Shown: positions 53,005 to 62,485 of the stretch, piece by piece
Layout of the letters: each line of letters opens with the position of its first letter
Numbering within the stretch: the first letter of the stretch is position 1
Origin: Pseudomonas cichorii
Lineage (GTDB): Bacteria; Pseudomonadota; Gammaproteobacteria; Pseudomonadales; Pseudomonadaceae
NCBI RefSeq assembly: GCF_003700275.1
Contig: NZ_RBRE01000091.1
Location: 121,294 to 185,293, forward strand
Length of the DNA: 64,000 nt
Direction: 5' to 3'
Translations under genes and position numbers: made by a program
Notes under the pieces: generated by a model
Database searches by the model: none
Seen by the model: only the letters and a program-made list of their open reading frames with translations
What the model was told of the DNA's origin: nothing

Positions 53005-54686
53005 AAACCCTGAGAACCTTCTACGCCCTGGCCAGCCCTTACTGGCTGGACCGCAGGCAATGGCTGTCCTGGGTGTTGCTGCTCAGCGTGATTGGCATGG
53101 GCCTGCTGGTGGTGCAGATCAACGTCTGGATCAACGCCTGGAGCAAGACGTTCTACGACACTCTGGGCGAGTTCAAGACCGAAGCGCTGTACGCCCTGAT
53201 GGGCCAGTACTGCATGTACATCGCCGGCTACGTGGTGATCGTTGTCTATCTGGAATGGCTGCGCAAGGCGCTGGTTTTGCGCTGGCGCCGGGCAATGACC
53301 AAGACCACCATCGACGCCTGGATGCAGGGCCAGGCCTACTATCGCCTGGGCCTGACCGGCGAACCGGATAACCCGGACCAACGAATTGCCGAGGATGTGG
53401 ACCTGCTGGTGGATCGTAGCGTCGAGTTGCTGGCGTCGTTCATCATCAATCTGGCTCAGGTGCTGGCCTTCGCTGGCGTGCTGTGGAACCTGTCGGGCGT
53501 CCTGAACTTCCAGGTGCTCGGCCATGACATCACCATTCACGGCTATCTGCTGTGGGCGGCGGTGCTCTATACCATCGTGGGTACCGCCTTCACTCACTTC
53601 CTCGGCAGCCCTCTGCAACCGCTGAACTTCCAGCAGCAGCGTTATGAAGCGGACTTTCGCGCCAGCCTGCTGCGCAAGCGCGACCATGCCGAGCAGATTG
53701 CCCTGTACGGCGGTGAAGCCGCTGAAAAGCGCCAACTGGGCGAACGCTTCGAGTTCATCGCCGGCAACTGGTGGCAGTTGATGGAGCGGATGCGCAAGCT
53801 GCAGTTCTTCACGGTGAGCTACGACCGGATCAGCCGGATCATCCCGGTGTTCGCCGCCCTGCCCGCCTTTCTTGCCAAGACCATCACCCTCGGTGGCCTG
53901 ATGCAGATCCGCAGTGCCTTTACTGCGGTACAGGGCTCGCTCAGTTGGTTTATCGATGTCTATCCGCGACTGGCCGCATGGAGCGCTACTGTGGAACGTC
54001 TCGGCCAGTTCCAGCAGGCCATCGAGACTACCCGCAGCCAGGTGCGCGATATCGAGCGTACGACCGCGCTGCGCATAGAGGACCTGCAAATCCATCGTCC
54101 CGACGGCAGCGTGTTGCTCGACAACATCAATGCCAGCGCCACGGCAGGCGAATGGCTGCGCATCGAAGGTCGCAGCGGTCTGGGCAAGTCCACCCTGCTG
54201 CGCACACTGCAAGGTTTGTGGCCCTACTATCGCGGAAACTGGGAACTGCCCGGAGGATCGAGCCTGCTGATTCCGCAGCAGCCTTATCTGCCGGAAATGC
54301 CGCTGCGCCAGTTGCTGATTTACCCGGCAACCGAATGCCCGTCCGATGCACGCCTGATTGAAGTGCTGCATCTGGTCGGCCTGACGAAGCTGGAGCATCG
54401 TCTGGAACAGCAGAGCGAATGGACCCGCGAGCTGTCCGGTGGCGAACAACAGCGCCTGGGCCTGGCCCGTGCGCTGCTGTATGCGCCAAAGACACTGTAT
54501 CTGGACGAAGCGACCAATCAACTGGATGACCAGAGCGCCTGCCATCTGCTCAATGTCATCCGCCAGCAACTGCCCGATACCCTGGTGATCGGCATCAGCC
54601 ATCAACCCAGTGTGGCCACTCTGTTCCAGCGCAGCCTGAATCTGCAGGCCAGCCCTTCTGCGCAAACCACAGCCTCGCCTGCCTGA
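53001..54686 (+). CDS. YddA/SbmA-type ABC transporter (fused permease and ATPase)
   Basis: A 561-residue fusion with the same length as E. coli YddA. The N-terminal half has about six helices of the SbmA/BacA-like fold (WLDRRQWLSWVLLLSVIGMG starts it). The C-terminal ATPase carries Walker A GRSGLGKST (about 390), signature LSGGEQQRLGLARALL (about 477) and Walker B KTLYLDEATN (about 495). SbmA-type proteins take up peptides across the inner membrane; in the Fus and YddAB-PqqL systems an ABC protein of this kind is the final gene. It probably moves the protease products or the released cofactor/iron-sulfur material inward. Confidence 0.9.
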   Translation: MKTLRTFYALASPYWLDRRQWLSWVLLLSVIGMGLLVVQINVWINAWSKTFYDTLGEFKTEALYALMGQYCMYIAGYVVIVVYLEWLRKALVLRWRRAMTKTTIDAWMQGQAYYRLGLTGEPDNPDQRIAEDVDLLVDRSVELLASFIINLAQVLAFAGVLWNLSGVLNFQVLGHDITIHGYLLWAAVLYTIVGTAFTHFLGSPLQPLNFQQQRYEADFRASLLRKRDHAEQIALYGGEAAEKRQLGERFEFIAGNWWQLMERMRKLQFFTVSYDRISRIIPVFAALPAFLAKTITLGGLMQIRSAFTAVQGSLSWFIDVYPRLAAWSATVERLGQFQQAIETTRSQVRDIERTTALRIEDLQIHRPDGSVLLDNINASATAGEWLRIEGRSGLGKSTLLRTLQGLWPYYRGNWELPGGSSLLIPQQPYLPEMPLRQLLIYPATECPSDARLIEVLHLVGLTKLEHRLEQQSEWTRELSGGEQQRLGLARALLYAPKTLYLDEATNQLDDQSACHLLNVIRQQLPDTLVIGISHQPSVATLFQRSLNLQASPSAQTTASPA

Positions 54687-54700
54687 CCCCGCCTGAAAAG

Positions 54701-54720
54701 CCGGGAGCACTTGCTCCCGG
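54701..54720. terminator. Hairpin after the ABC transporter gene
   Basis: An 8-bp perfect stem CCGGGAGC/GCTCCCGG with a 4-base loop lies 14 bases after the stop. A clear U-run is lacking. Confidence 0.55.
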
Positions 54721-54744
54721 AACCCCTCTCTCCCCGCTCAAGAA

Positions 54745-54908
54745 GTATGACGACACAGAGATCACCTTTCCTGATCTGTATGATGACGTGCGTAAAAACC
54801 GCATAAAACCCAGCTCAAACCTTAAAAATATAAAATAGTCATCACACCACTATTGACCATATCCAGGAATTCTGTAAATAATCGACCCAACGTTGTATGA
54901 CGACATAC
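54745..54908. promoter_or_regulatory. Three related 14-mers, candidate GntR operators
   Basis: GTATGACGACATAC (54895-54908) is palindromic in its outer five bases on each side. GTATGACGACACAG (54745) and GTATGATGACGTGC (54778) are degenerate copies. They sit upstream of the dehydratase gene, as expected for operators of the FadR-type GntR proteins at the end of this locus. Confidence 0.5.
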
Positions 54909-54948
54909 GAATAACCCTCTTATAAATACAAGACCAATGAAGGCCACC

Positions 54949-56103
54949 ATGAAAATCACTTCCGTCAGTGTCGATGTCTTTTCCTACCCCTCGCGACGCG
55001 CTGTAGACAGCGCCGGCCACGCCCATCCCGGCGAAGAAAAACCGGTCAGAATGGGTATGCTGCGCATCGCCTGTGACGATGGCAGCGAAGGCTTTTCCTT
55101 CGGCGCACCCGAGCTGATTCGTCCGCACATCATCGAGTCGTTCGTGAAAAAGGTGCTGATCGGCCAGAACCCGATGAACCGCGAGAAGATCTGGCAGGAA
55201 CTGGCGCACTGGCAACGTGGCAGCGCCAGCCAGTTCACCGATCGTGCCCTGGCCCTGGTGGAACAGGCTTTGTGGGATCTGGCCGGACGCGCACTCAAGC
55301 AACCCGTGCACAGATTGCTGGGCGGCTATCGCGACAAGGTGCTGGCCTACGGTTCGACCATGTGCGGCGATGATCTGCCGGGCGGCCTTTCCACGCCGGA
55401 TGAATACGGCCAGTTCGCTGAAAAGCTGGTGCAACGCGGCTACAAGGGCATCAAGCTGCACACCTGGATGCCGCCGATCTCCTTCGCTCCCAACCCGCAG
55501 ATGGATGTTCAGGCCTGTGCCGCCGTGCGTGAAGCGGTAGGTCCGGATATCGCCCTGATGCTCGACGGTTACCACTGGTACAGCCGCACCGACGCTCTTT
55601 ATATAGGCCGCGAACTGCAGAAGCTCGACTTCGCCTGGTTCGAGGAGCCGATGATGGAAGACTCCAGCGAGTCCTACGCCTGGCTCGCGGCAAACCTGGA
55701 CATTCCGGTGCTCGGCCCGGAAAGCATCGCCGGCAAATACCACAGCCGCGCCAGCTGGGTGACCAACAAGGCCTGCGATATCCTGCGCGCCGGCGTGGCA
55801 GGAGTTGGCGGTATCGGCCCATGCATGAAAGTCGCGCATCTGGCCGAATCGTTCGGCATGGATTGCGAAGTCCACGGCAACGGCGCAGCCAACCTGAATG
55901 TGGTCGGCGCGATCAGCAACTGCCGCTGGTACGAGCGCGGCCTGCTGCATCCGTTCCTTGAATACGATGAGGTTCCGGCCTACCTCAACACCCTGGTCGA
56001 CCCCATGGACAGCGACGGCTTCGTGCATCTTTCCGAGCAGCCGGGACTGGGCGAAGACATCAACTTCAGTTATATCGAGACGCACACCCTAGAACGTTAC
56101 TGA
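54949..56103 (+). CDS. Enolase-superfamily sugar-acid dehydratase (mandelate racemase-like)
   Basis: A 384-residue enzyme of the mandelate racemase/muconate lactonising branch. Active-site elements visible are KGIKLHTW (Lys and His at the end of strand 2), MLDGYHWYSR with the first metal-ligand Asp, WFEEPM with the second Glu, LGPESI with the third Glu, CDILRAGVAGVGG, and EVHGNGAANL with the catalytic His. Such enzymes dehydrate hexarates, hexonates or related sugar acids to 2-keto-3-deoxy products. The second ATG was chosen because AAGG lies before it. It heads the dehydratase-importer-porin locus; the sugar acid is not identified. Confidence 0.88.
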   Translation: MKITSVSVDVFSYPSRRAVDSAGHAHPGEEKPVRMGMLRIACDDGSEGFSFGAPELIRPHIIESFVKKVLIGQNPMNREKIWQELAHWQRGSASQFTDRALALVEQALWDLAGRALKQPVHRLLGGYRDKVLAYGSTMCGDDLPGGLSTPDEYGQFAEKLVQRGYKGIKLHTWMPPISFAPNPQMDVQACAAVREAVGPDIALMLDGYHWYSRTDALYIGRELQKLDFAWFEEPMMEDSSESYAWLAANLDIPVLGPESIAGKYHSRASWVTNKACDILRAGVAGVGGIGPCMKVAHLAESFGMDCEVHGNGAANLNVVGAISNCRWYERGLLHPFLEYDEVPAYLNTLVDPMDSDGFVHLSEQPGLGEDINFSYIETHTLERY

Positions 56104-56115
56104 ACCGGCTGTACC

Positions 56116-56142
56116 ACGAGGGGCGATCAGAGCGCCCCTCGT
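56116..56142. terminator. Hairpin between dehydratase and binding-protein genes
   Basis: A perfect 10-bp stem ACGAGGGGCG/CGCCCCTCGT with a 7-base loop, 13 bases after the dehydratase stop. It may partly terminate or protect the mRNA, lowering or separating expression of the importer genes. Confidence 0.55.
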
Positions 56143-56179
56143 CAAAGTGTCTTTATAAATATAAAAAAGGACCGCCCCC

Positions 56180-57802
56180 ATGAAACTCTGGCCCAAGCGC
56201 CTGCCCTGGCTGCTATGCCTCGCCCTCACGGCGACATTTCTGCACACCCCGCCTGCCACCGCACGCGGAGAAACGCCTGTCGATCAACTGGTGATCGGCA
56301 TGAGCATGATCAACCTGCTGTCCCTGGACCCCGCTGGCGCAACCGGCCTTGAGGTGTCCGAGGTCAACTCCAATGTCTACGACATGCTCCTTGAACAGGA
56401 CGCCGCCCGCCCGGACCAGTTGATTCCGGCACTGGCCGAGCGCTGGGAAGTCAGCCCGGACCGCATGCGCCTCACCTTTCACCTGCGCCCCGGCGTCACT
56501 TTCCACTCCGGCAATCCGCTGACCGCCCAGGATGTCGCCTGGTCGCTGCAGCGTGTGGTCACCCTCAACAAAGCCCTCGCCTCGACCTGGAAAGCCTACG
56601 GCTATACCGTACAGAACGTCAGCCAGTTGATGCGCGCCGAAGGGCCGTCGACCTTTGTGCTCGACCTGCCCAAGGCCACCGATCCGCTGCTGGTGCTCAA
56701 TACCCTGGCAACCTCTCCGAGCGCCTTTGTCATCGACCGCGTCACCGCACTGCAACATGCCAACGGTGACGATCAGGGCGCTGCCTGGCTGACCACTCAC
56801 ACTGCCGGTTCCGGAGCTTTCAAACTGGATATCTGGCGCGCCAACGACGTGATCCTGATGACCCGCTTCGATCAATACTGGCGCGGTCCGGCCAAGATGC
56901 GTCGGGTAATCATGCGCAACATGACCGAGTCCCAGGCCCTGCGCCTGATGGTCGAACGCGGCGATCTGGATGTGGCACGCGGCATGGCCGCCACCGACAT
57001 CAAGGCCCTGACCCGCTCCGATGAAGTCAGCGTGCAGACCATCCCCCGCGGAACCCTGTATTACATCGCGCTGAGCATGGAACAGCCGCTGTTCCAGGAC
57101 ATCCGGGTGCGGCAGGCGATTCGTTCGCTGATCGATTATCAGGGCATCAACAACGTGGTGATGCCACATTACGGCCTGATCAACCAGCGTCCACTGCAAC
57201 TGGGCCTGGCTGCCCGCCTGGACGATCCCGGCTACCAGTTGAACGTCGCCCAGGCCAAGCGCCTGCTGGCCGAAGCCGGGCATGCCGATGGCTTCAAGAT
57301 CACTATTCGCTCGCTGACCGACTCGCCTTTCATCAACATCGCCACCAGCCTGCAATCCACCCTGGCCCAGGCCGGCATCCAGGCAACGATCATCACCGGC
57401 ACCGGCAACCAGATCTACGGTGCCATGCGCGATCGTCGCTTCGACATTCTGGTCGGGCGTGGCGGTGGCGGCGCAGAACGCCATCCGCACTCCAGCCTGC
57501 GGGCACTGGTCTACAACCCGGATAACCGCGAGCAGGCCAAACTGAGCAACTTCCAGGGCTGGCGCACTTCGTTCTACAACGCCGAGATCAATCAGTTGAT
57601 CGAGCAGGCCGAGCAGGAGCGCGACAGCGCAAGACAGCTCAGCCTCTACCAGCGCATCCAGACGCTCTACGACCAGAAGGCAGGTCCCATCATGCCGGTC
57701 TCGCAAATGACCGACGAGGTGGTGATCCACGCCGATGTCCGCCAATACCTGGGCCACAGCGCAGCCACCACGCGCCTGCGGGATGTCTACAAGCAACGCT
57801 GA
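56180..57802 (+). CDS. ABC importer substrate-binding protein, peptide/oligosaccharide (family 5) type
   Basis: A 540-residue periplasmic binding protein of the dipeptide/oligopeptide/nickel family. A signal peptide (RLPWLLCLALTATFLHTPPATARG) is followed by the standard opening (TPVDQLVIGMSMINLLSLDP is here ETPVDQLVIGMSMINLLSLDP) and LIPALAERWEVSPDRMRLTF. Although named for peptides, members near sugar-acid enzymes and KdgM porins often carry oligosaccharides. AAGGA precedes the ATG. It is the first of five importer genes. Confidence 0.9.
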   Translation: MKLWPKRLPWLLCLALTATFLHTPPATARGETPVDQLVIGMSMINLLSLDPAGATGLEVSEVNSNVYDMLLEQDAARPDQLIPALAERWEVSPDRMRLTFHLRPGVTFHSGNPLTAQDVAWSLQRVVTLNKALASTWKAYGYTVQNVSQLMRAEGPSTFVLDLPKATDPLLVLNTLATSPSAFVIDRVTALQHANGDDQGAAWLTTHTAGSGAFKLDIWRANDVILMTRFDQYWRGPAKMRRVIMRNMTESQALRLMVERGDLDVARGMAATDIKALTRSDEVSVQTIPRGTLYYIALSMEQPLFQDIRVRQAIRSLIDYQGINNVVMPHYGLINQRPLQLGLAARLDDPGYQLNVAQAKRLLAEAGHADGFKITIRSLTDSPFINIATSLQSTLAQAGIQATIITGTGNQIYGAMRDRRFDILVGRGGGGAERHPHSSLRALVYNPDNREQAKLSNFQGWRTSFYNAEINQLIEQAEQERDSARQLSLYQRIQTLYDQKAGPIMPVSQMTDEVVIHADVRQYLGHSAATTRLRDVYKQR

Positions 57803-57833
57803 CCTCATGGGTTCAACGAAGGCAGGAATCATT

Positions 57834-58871
57834 ATGTCGAGTGCATCATTTTCACTTTTGAGCAGTCGGGTCGCCAACGGCACCCGGCGCGGCGGATCAG
57901 TGGCGGCGACCCTGTTCGGACTGCTTTTGCTCACTTTCTTCATCGGCCGGGTCATGCCCCTGGACCCGGTGCTGGCCATTGTCGGACCTGACGCCGACGC
58001 TGCCGCCTACGCCCAGGCCTATCAGGAGCTGGGCCTGGACAAGCCGCTCTGGACCCAGTTCGGCCTGTACCTCAAGGACCTGCTGCACGGCGATCTGGGC
58101 AATGCCCTGCTCACCGGTCACCCGGTGATCGATGACATCGCCCGGGTCTTCCCGGCCACTCTGGAACTGGCGACCCTGGCAATCCTGTTCGGGATACTGG
58201 TCGGCCTGCCACTGGGCGTATATGCCGCAACCCATCAGGGCCGTACAGGCGACCACATTGCGCGGGTCATTACCCTGTTCGGCTACTCCACGCCGATCTT
58301 CTGGCTGGGCATGATGGCTTTCCTGGTGTTCTACGCCTGGCTGGGCTGGGCCGGCGGCGTCGGGCGGATCGGCCTGGCCTATGACGGGCTGATCGAAACC
58401 CGTTCCGGGCTGCTGTTGATCGACACGGCACTGTCCGGCGACTGGGAGGCGTTTCGCAGCGCCCTGCGCCATATCCTGCTGCCGGCCGTGATCCTCAGCT
58501 TCAACTCGGTGGCCTATATCAGCCGCATGACCCGCAGTTTCATGCTTGAGCAGTTGTCGCAGGAATACATCATCACTGCGCGGGTCAAGGGCTTGTCGCA
58601 GCGCCGGATCGTCTGGGGCCATGCCTTCCGCAATATCCGCGTGCAGTTGCTGACCATCGTTGCCCTGGCCTATGGCGGCCTGCTCGAAGGCGCGGTGCTG
58701 ATCGAAACCGTCTTTGCCTGGCCTGGCTTCGGCCAGTACCTGACCAGCAGCCTGCTGCTGGGCGACATGAATGCGGTGATGGCCTGTGTGCTGCTGATCG
58801 GTCTGATCTTCGTGATCCTCAATCAGGTCAGCGATGCCCTCTATAAAGTCTTCGATCCGAGAACCCGCTGA
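57834..58871 (+). CDS. ABC importer permease (DppB-like)
   Basis: A 345-residue permease with six helices; helix 1 is GGSVAATLFGLLLLTFFIG, and the cytoplasmic coupling region YIITARVKGLSQRRIVWGHA is the EAA loop. The internal ATG was chosen because AGGA lies six bases upstream and preceding codons overlap the binding-protein gene. It overlaps the next permease by one base (TGATG). Confidence 0.9.
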   Translation: MSSASFSLLSSRVANGTRRGGSVAATLFGLLLLTFFIGRVMPLDPVLAIVGPDADAAAYAQAYQELGLDKPLWTQFGLYLKDLLHGDLGNALLTGHPVIDDIARVFPATLELATLAILFGILVGLPLGVYAATHQGRTGDHIARVITLFGYSTPIFWLGMMAFLVFYAWLGWAGGVGRIGLAYDGLIETRSGLLLIDTALSGDWEAFRSALRHILLPAVILSFNSVAYISRMTRSFMLEQLSQEYIITARVKGLSQRRIVWGHAFRNIRVQLLTIVALAYGGLLEGAVLIETVFAWPGFGQYLTSSLLLGDMNAVMACVLLIGLIFVILNQVSDALYKVFDPRTR

Positions 58872-59776
58872 TGAATACTTCTATTGCAAGCAGCGCCAAA
58901 CCCATGATCCAGGCACCCACTTCCAGCCTTGCGGCCTTTGCCAGCAGTTGCTCGCGGCTGTTGCGCTTCCTGCTGCGCAACCCGATGACCCTGGCGGGCC
59001 TGATCGTGATCGGCACCCTGATGGTGGTGGCCCTCCTCGCGCCATGGATCGCCACCCACGACCCGCTCGCCCAGGACCTGTCGGCCGCCCTGCGCACGCC
59101 GGGCGCGGAGAACTGGTTCGGCACCGACGAATACGGCCGCGACGTGTTCAGTCGCCTGGTCTACGGCTCGCGCATCACCCTGTACATCGTGATGCTGGTG
59201 ACCGTGATCGTCGGCCCGATCGGCCTGCTGATCGGCACGGTGTCCGGTTATTTCGGTGGCTGGGTCGACAGCCTGTTCATGCGTATCACCGACATCTTCA
59301 TCTCGTTCCCAAGCCTGGTTCTGGCGCTGGCATTCATTGCTGCACTCGGTCCGGGCCTGGAGCATGCAGTCATTGCCATTGCCCTCACCGCCTGGCCGCC
59401 CATCGCCCGCCTGGCGCGGGCCGAAACCCTGTCGCTGCGTAATGCCGACTTCGTGGTGGCGGTCAAACTGCAAGGTGCATCGGCGCTGCGCATCATTGCC
59501 CGCCACATCATTCCGATGTGCCTGTCCTCGGTGATCATCCGCCTGACCATGAACATGGCTAGCATCATCCTCACCGCCGCCGCGCTGGGCTTCCTCGGCC
59601 TGGGAGCCCAGGCACCGTTGCCGGAATGGGGCGCGATGATTTCCAGCGGACGCCGTTACATGCTGGAAAGCTGGTGGCTGGTAGCAGCTCCCGGCGCAAC
59701 GATCATGCTGGTCAGCCTGGCGTTCAACCTGCTGGGTGACGGCCTGCGCGATGTTCTAGACCCACGCAGCGAATAA
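58871..59776 (+). CDS. ABC importer permease (DppC-like)
   Basis: A 301-residue permease. The N-terminal segment LLRFLLRNPMTLAGLIVIGT is the usual OppC-type start, and NADFVVAVKLQGASALRIIA is the EAA loop. It forms the membrane channel with the preceding permease. Confidence 0.9.
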   Translation: MNTSIASSAKPMIQAPTSSLAAFASSCSRLLRFLLRNPMTLAGLIVIGTLMVVALLAPWIATHDPLAQDLSAALRTPGAENWFGTDEYGRDVFSRLVYGSRITLYIVMLVTVIVGPIGLLIGTVSGYFGGWVDSLFMRITDIFISFPSLVLALAFIAALGPGLEHAVIAIALTAWPPIARLARAETLSLRNADFVVAVKLQGASALRIIARHIIPMCLSSVIIRLTMNMASIILTAAALGFLGLGAQAPLPEWGAMISSGRRYMLESWWLVAAPGATIMLVSLAFNLLGDGLRDVLDPRSE

Positions 59777-59795
59777 CAAAAACAAGGTAAAAGCC

Positions 59796-60635
59796 ATGTC
59801 ACAGATAAAGCTTGCGGTAGAAGACTTGCGCGTCGAATTCACCAATGCCGGCAAGACCACGGCAGCGGTACGCGATGTGTCGTTCAATCTGGGCCGGGAA
59901 AAACTGGCAATCGTCGGCGAATCCGGCTCCGGCAAGTCCACGGTGGGCCGCAGCCTGTTGCGCCTGCATCCTGCAACGGCGCGGATCAGCGCCAAGACCC
60001 TGCGCTTCGGCGATATCGACCTGCTCGGCTGCAGCGAAAAACAGATCCAGGGCATTCGCGGTCAGCGCATGTCGATGATCATGCAAGACCCGAAATACTC
60101 GCTGAACCCGGTGATCAAGGTCGGCGAGCAGATTGCCGAGGCTTATCTGGCGCACCACAAGGTGTCCGCCCGCGAGGCCCGCGAACGCACCCTCGACATG
60201 CTCGCCAAGGTGCATATCCGCGACCCGGCACGGGTTTACGAGCTCTATCCGCATGAGGTATCCGGCGGCATGGGCCAGCGGATCATGATTGCCATGATGG
60301 TGATCACCGACCCGCAAGTGATCATCGCCGACGAGCCGACTTCGGCCCTCGATGTCTCGGTGCGGCGCCAGGTTCTGAATGTGCTGGAAGAACTGGTCAG
60401 CGAACGCGACCTGGGGCTGATCTTCATCAGCCATGACCTGAATCTGGTGCGACACTTCTGCGACCGGGTGCTGGTGATGTACGCCGGACGGGTCGTCGAA
60501 TCCCTGGCTGCCAGCGAACTGGACCACGCCCGGCATCCGTACACCCAGGGCCTGCTCGCCGCCCTGCCCAGCCTGGATCGTCCGCGCGCCAGCCTGCCGG
60601 TCCTGCAACGCGATCCCCTTTGGCTCACTCACTGA
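59796..60635 (+). CDS. ABC importer ATPase (DppD-like)
   Basis: A 279-residue ATPase: Walker A GESGSGKST near residue 47, signature VSGGMGQRIMIAMMV, Walker B VIIADEPTSALD. It is shorter than DppD and lacks most of the oligopeptide C-terminal extension. AAGG precedes the ATG; it lies ten bases before the second ATPase gene. Confidence 0.9.
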   Translation: MSQIKLAVEDLRVEFTNAGKTTAAVRDVSFNLGREKLAIVGESGSGKSTVGRSLLRLHPATARISAKTLRFGDIDLLGCSEKQIQGIRGQRMSMIMQDPKYSLNPVIKVGEQIAEAYLAHHKVSAREARERTLDMLAKVHIRDPARVYELYPHEVSGGMGQRIMIAMMVITDPQVIIADEPTSALDVSVRRQVLNVLEELVSERDLGLIFISHDLNLVRHFCDRVLVMYAGRVVESLAASELDHARHPYTQGLLAALPSLDRPRASLPVLQRDPLWLTH

Positions 60636-60645
60636 GAATGTTCCC

Positions 60646-61410
60646 ATGGCAATGATCGAAGTCGATTCACTGAACCTGAGCTTTGGTACCGGCCCGGGGC
60701 TGAATCAGGTTCTGCGCGACGTCAACCTGCAAGTCGAGCAGGGTCAGTCGTTCGGGCTGGTTGGCGAGTCCGGTTCGGGCAAGACCACCGTCCTGCGCTG
60801 CCTGGCCGGGCAGTACCAGCACTGGAGCGGCAGACTGAGCGTAGCCGGGCAAGCGGTAAGCCGGCACCTGGACGCCAGCCATTACCGGACCGTGCAAATG
60901 GTCTTTCAGGACCCCTATGCCTCGCTGCACCCGCGCCACACCATCGATGCCGCGCTCAAGGAGCCTCTGAGCATCCATCGCATCGGCGAGCGCGACCGGC
61001 GCGTCTGCGACGTGCTGTCCCGGGTCGGCCTCAACGACAGCTTCCGCTTTCGTTATCCGCACCAACTGTCCGGCGGCCAGCGCCAGCGCGTGGCCATCGC
61101 CAGGGCGCTGATTCTCGAACCGCGGGTCCTGCTGCTGGATGAGCCTACTTCGGCGCTGGACGTTTCGGTGCAGGCCGAAATCCTCAACCTGCTGGCCGAT
61201 CTGCGCCAGCAGCAAGGCCTCACCTACCTGATGGTGACCCACGACCTGGGCGTCGTTGCGCACCTGTGCGACCGGGTGGCGGTGATGCAGCAGGGCCAGA
61301 TCCTGGAAACCCTCGACAGCAGCCAACTGGTCAACAACCAGGCGCAGCACGAGTATTCACGATTATTGATCCAGGCCAGCCGCGACATGGACGTACGCCT
61401 TACCGGCTGA
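60646..61410 (+). CDS. ABC importer ATPase (DppF-like)
   Basis: A 254-residue ATPase: Walker A GESGSGKTT near residue 40, signature LSGGQRQRVAIARAL, Walker B VLLLDEPTSALDVSVQ. It pairs with the preceding ATPase to drive the importer. Confidence 0.9.
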   Translation: MAMIEVDSLNLSFGTGPGLNQVLRDVNLQVEQGQSFGLVGESGSGKTTVLRCLAGQYQHWSGRLSVAGQAVSRHLDASHYRTVQMVFQDPYASLHPRHTIDAALKEPLSIHRIGERDRRVCDVLSRVGLNDSFRFRYPHQLSGGQRQRVAIARALILEPRVLLLDEPTSALDVSVQAEILNLLADLRQQQGLTYLMVTHDLGVVAHLCDRVAVMQQGQILETLDSSQLVNNQAQHEYSRLLIQASRDMDVRLTG

Positions 61411-61542
61411 ACGATCGTCGCCTGACGGCCTGAAAAACCGAACCCCGCTGACAGCGTGATCCTGGCCGAAATGGCTGCGGGATTCGGCTGCCCGCGATTT
61501 GCTCCAACACACCCAAAACTTCAATCAAACAAGAATAAAAAA

Positions 61543-62265
61543 ATGAAAAAATCAATCGCTCTGCTCTCCCTCACCGCCCTGTTGCCCTGCTCCTGGAGCT
61601 ACGCCGACAGCGGCTATATCAACTACCGCCACCAATATGCGGAAAGCACCCGCATGCACTCCGACCGGGTCAAGTTCGGCACACGCCTGGACAGCGGCTG
61701 GGGCTTTGAAGGTGAACTGAAGTACAAGACTGCGGGCGACCGTCAGGACGTGGCCTTCGACAACACCGTCGGCAACGGGCATGAACTGACGATCAGCTAC
61801 CAGCACAAGCTCAACGACAGATGGACCCTGACCCCGTCCCTGGCCCTGGAAAGCATCGAGAAGTCGACGTCCTACAAGACCGGCCTCAAGGTGGGCTACA
61901 AAGTCACTGACGCGCTGAGCATTTCCGGCCGCTACCGCTATGACTCGATCAAGCTGGACCGGGACAGAGTCAACGAATCCATGCCCGATAACGCGATGGA
62001 TAACCAGTCGATCAATCGCTACGACATCTGGGTCAACTATGCGACCAAGGGACCGTGGACCTATGAATACCAACTCACCTACTTCGACGCCGACTACATC
62101 CGTTACGACAACGGCACCAGCGACTACGAGCAGAATGCGGCGTTCAAATACCGCTGGAGCAAGCAATGGGTGCCGTTCTTCGAGATCGGCGATATCAAGG
62201 TCGATTCCGAGAGTGACAAGCGCCAGTTAAGGCTGCGGGTCGGGGTCCAGTACAACTTCCTTTGA
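61543..62265 (+). CDS. KdgM-family oligogalacturonate-type porin
   Basis: A 240-residue outer-membrane barrel with a signal peptide (KKSIALLSLTALLPCSWSYA). The mature start DSGYINYRHQYAESTRMHSD, alternating aromatic strands and the C-terminal LRVGVQYNFL are typical of the KdgM porins, which let acidic oligosaccharides from pectin cross the outer membrane. Upstream in-frame codons are intergenic; the ATG before KKSIALL was chosen. Its place after the ABC importer suggests an acidic oligosaccharide substrate for the locus. Confidence 0.88.
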   Translation: MKKSIALLSLTALLPCSWSYADSGYINYRHQYAESTRMHSDRVKFGTRLDSGWGFEGELKYKTAGDRQDVAFDNTVGNGHELTISYQHKLNDRWTLTPSLALESIEKSTSYKTGLKVGYKVTDALSISGRYRYDSIKLDRDRVNESMPDNAMDNQSINRYDIWVNYATKGPWTYEYQLTYFDADYIRYDNGTSDYEQNAAFKYRWSKQWVPFFEIGDIKVDSESDKRQLRLRVGVQYNFL

Positions 62266-62485
62266 TCCACAGACTGGACTGTGGACGCACCGCTGCAGGA
62301 GGCACCGCAGTGTTTCTGACACTGCGCTGTCGCTCAGCAGGCAGAAGGTCTGTTGGACCGGATTTATCCGGGAAGACATTCTTTCTGACGACACAAATAC
62401 TGTGAATGTATGGGCCTCCTCGCGGATGAATCCGCTCCTGCCCAGACTGGGTGAAAACTACTGCACTCGGCCAGGCTGCGTTGAA
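62266..62485. other. Short intergenic region with REP-like relic
   Basis: About 220 bases containing CTCGCGGATGAATCCGCTC near 62415, a diverged copy of the REP element, and GC-rich imperfect hairpins between the convergent porin and GntR genes. No gene is supported. Confidence 0.45.

Noticed and set aside
52863..54710. Open frame of 615 codons opposite the ABC transporter
   Set aside because: The sense strand encodes intact Walker A, signature and Walker B motifs; the antisense frame is a GC-skew shadow.
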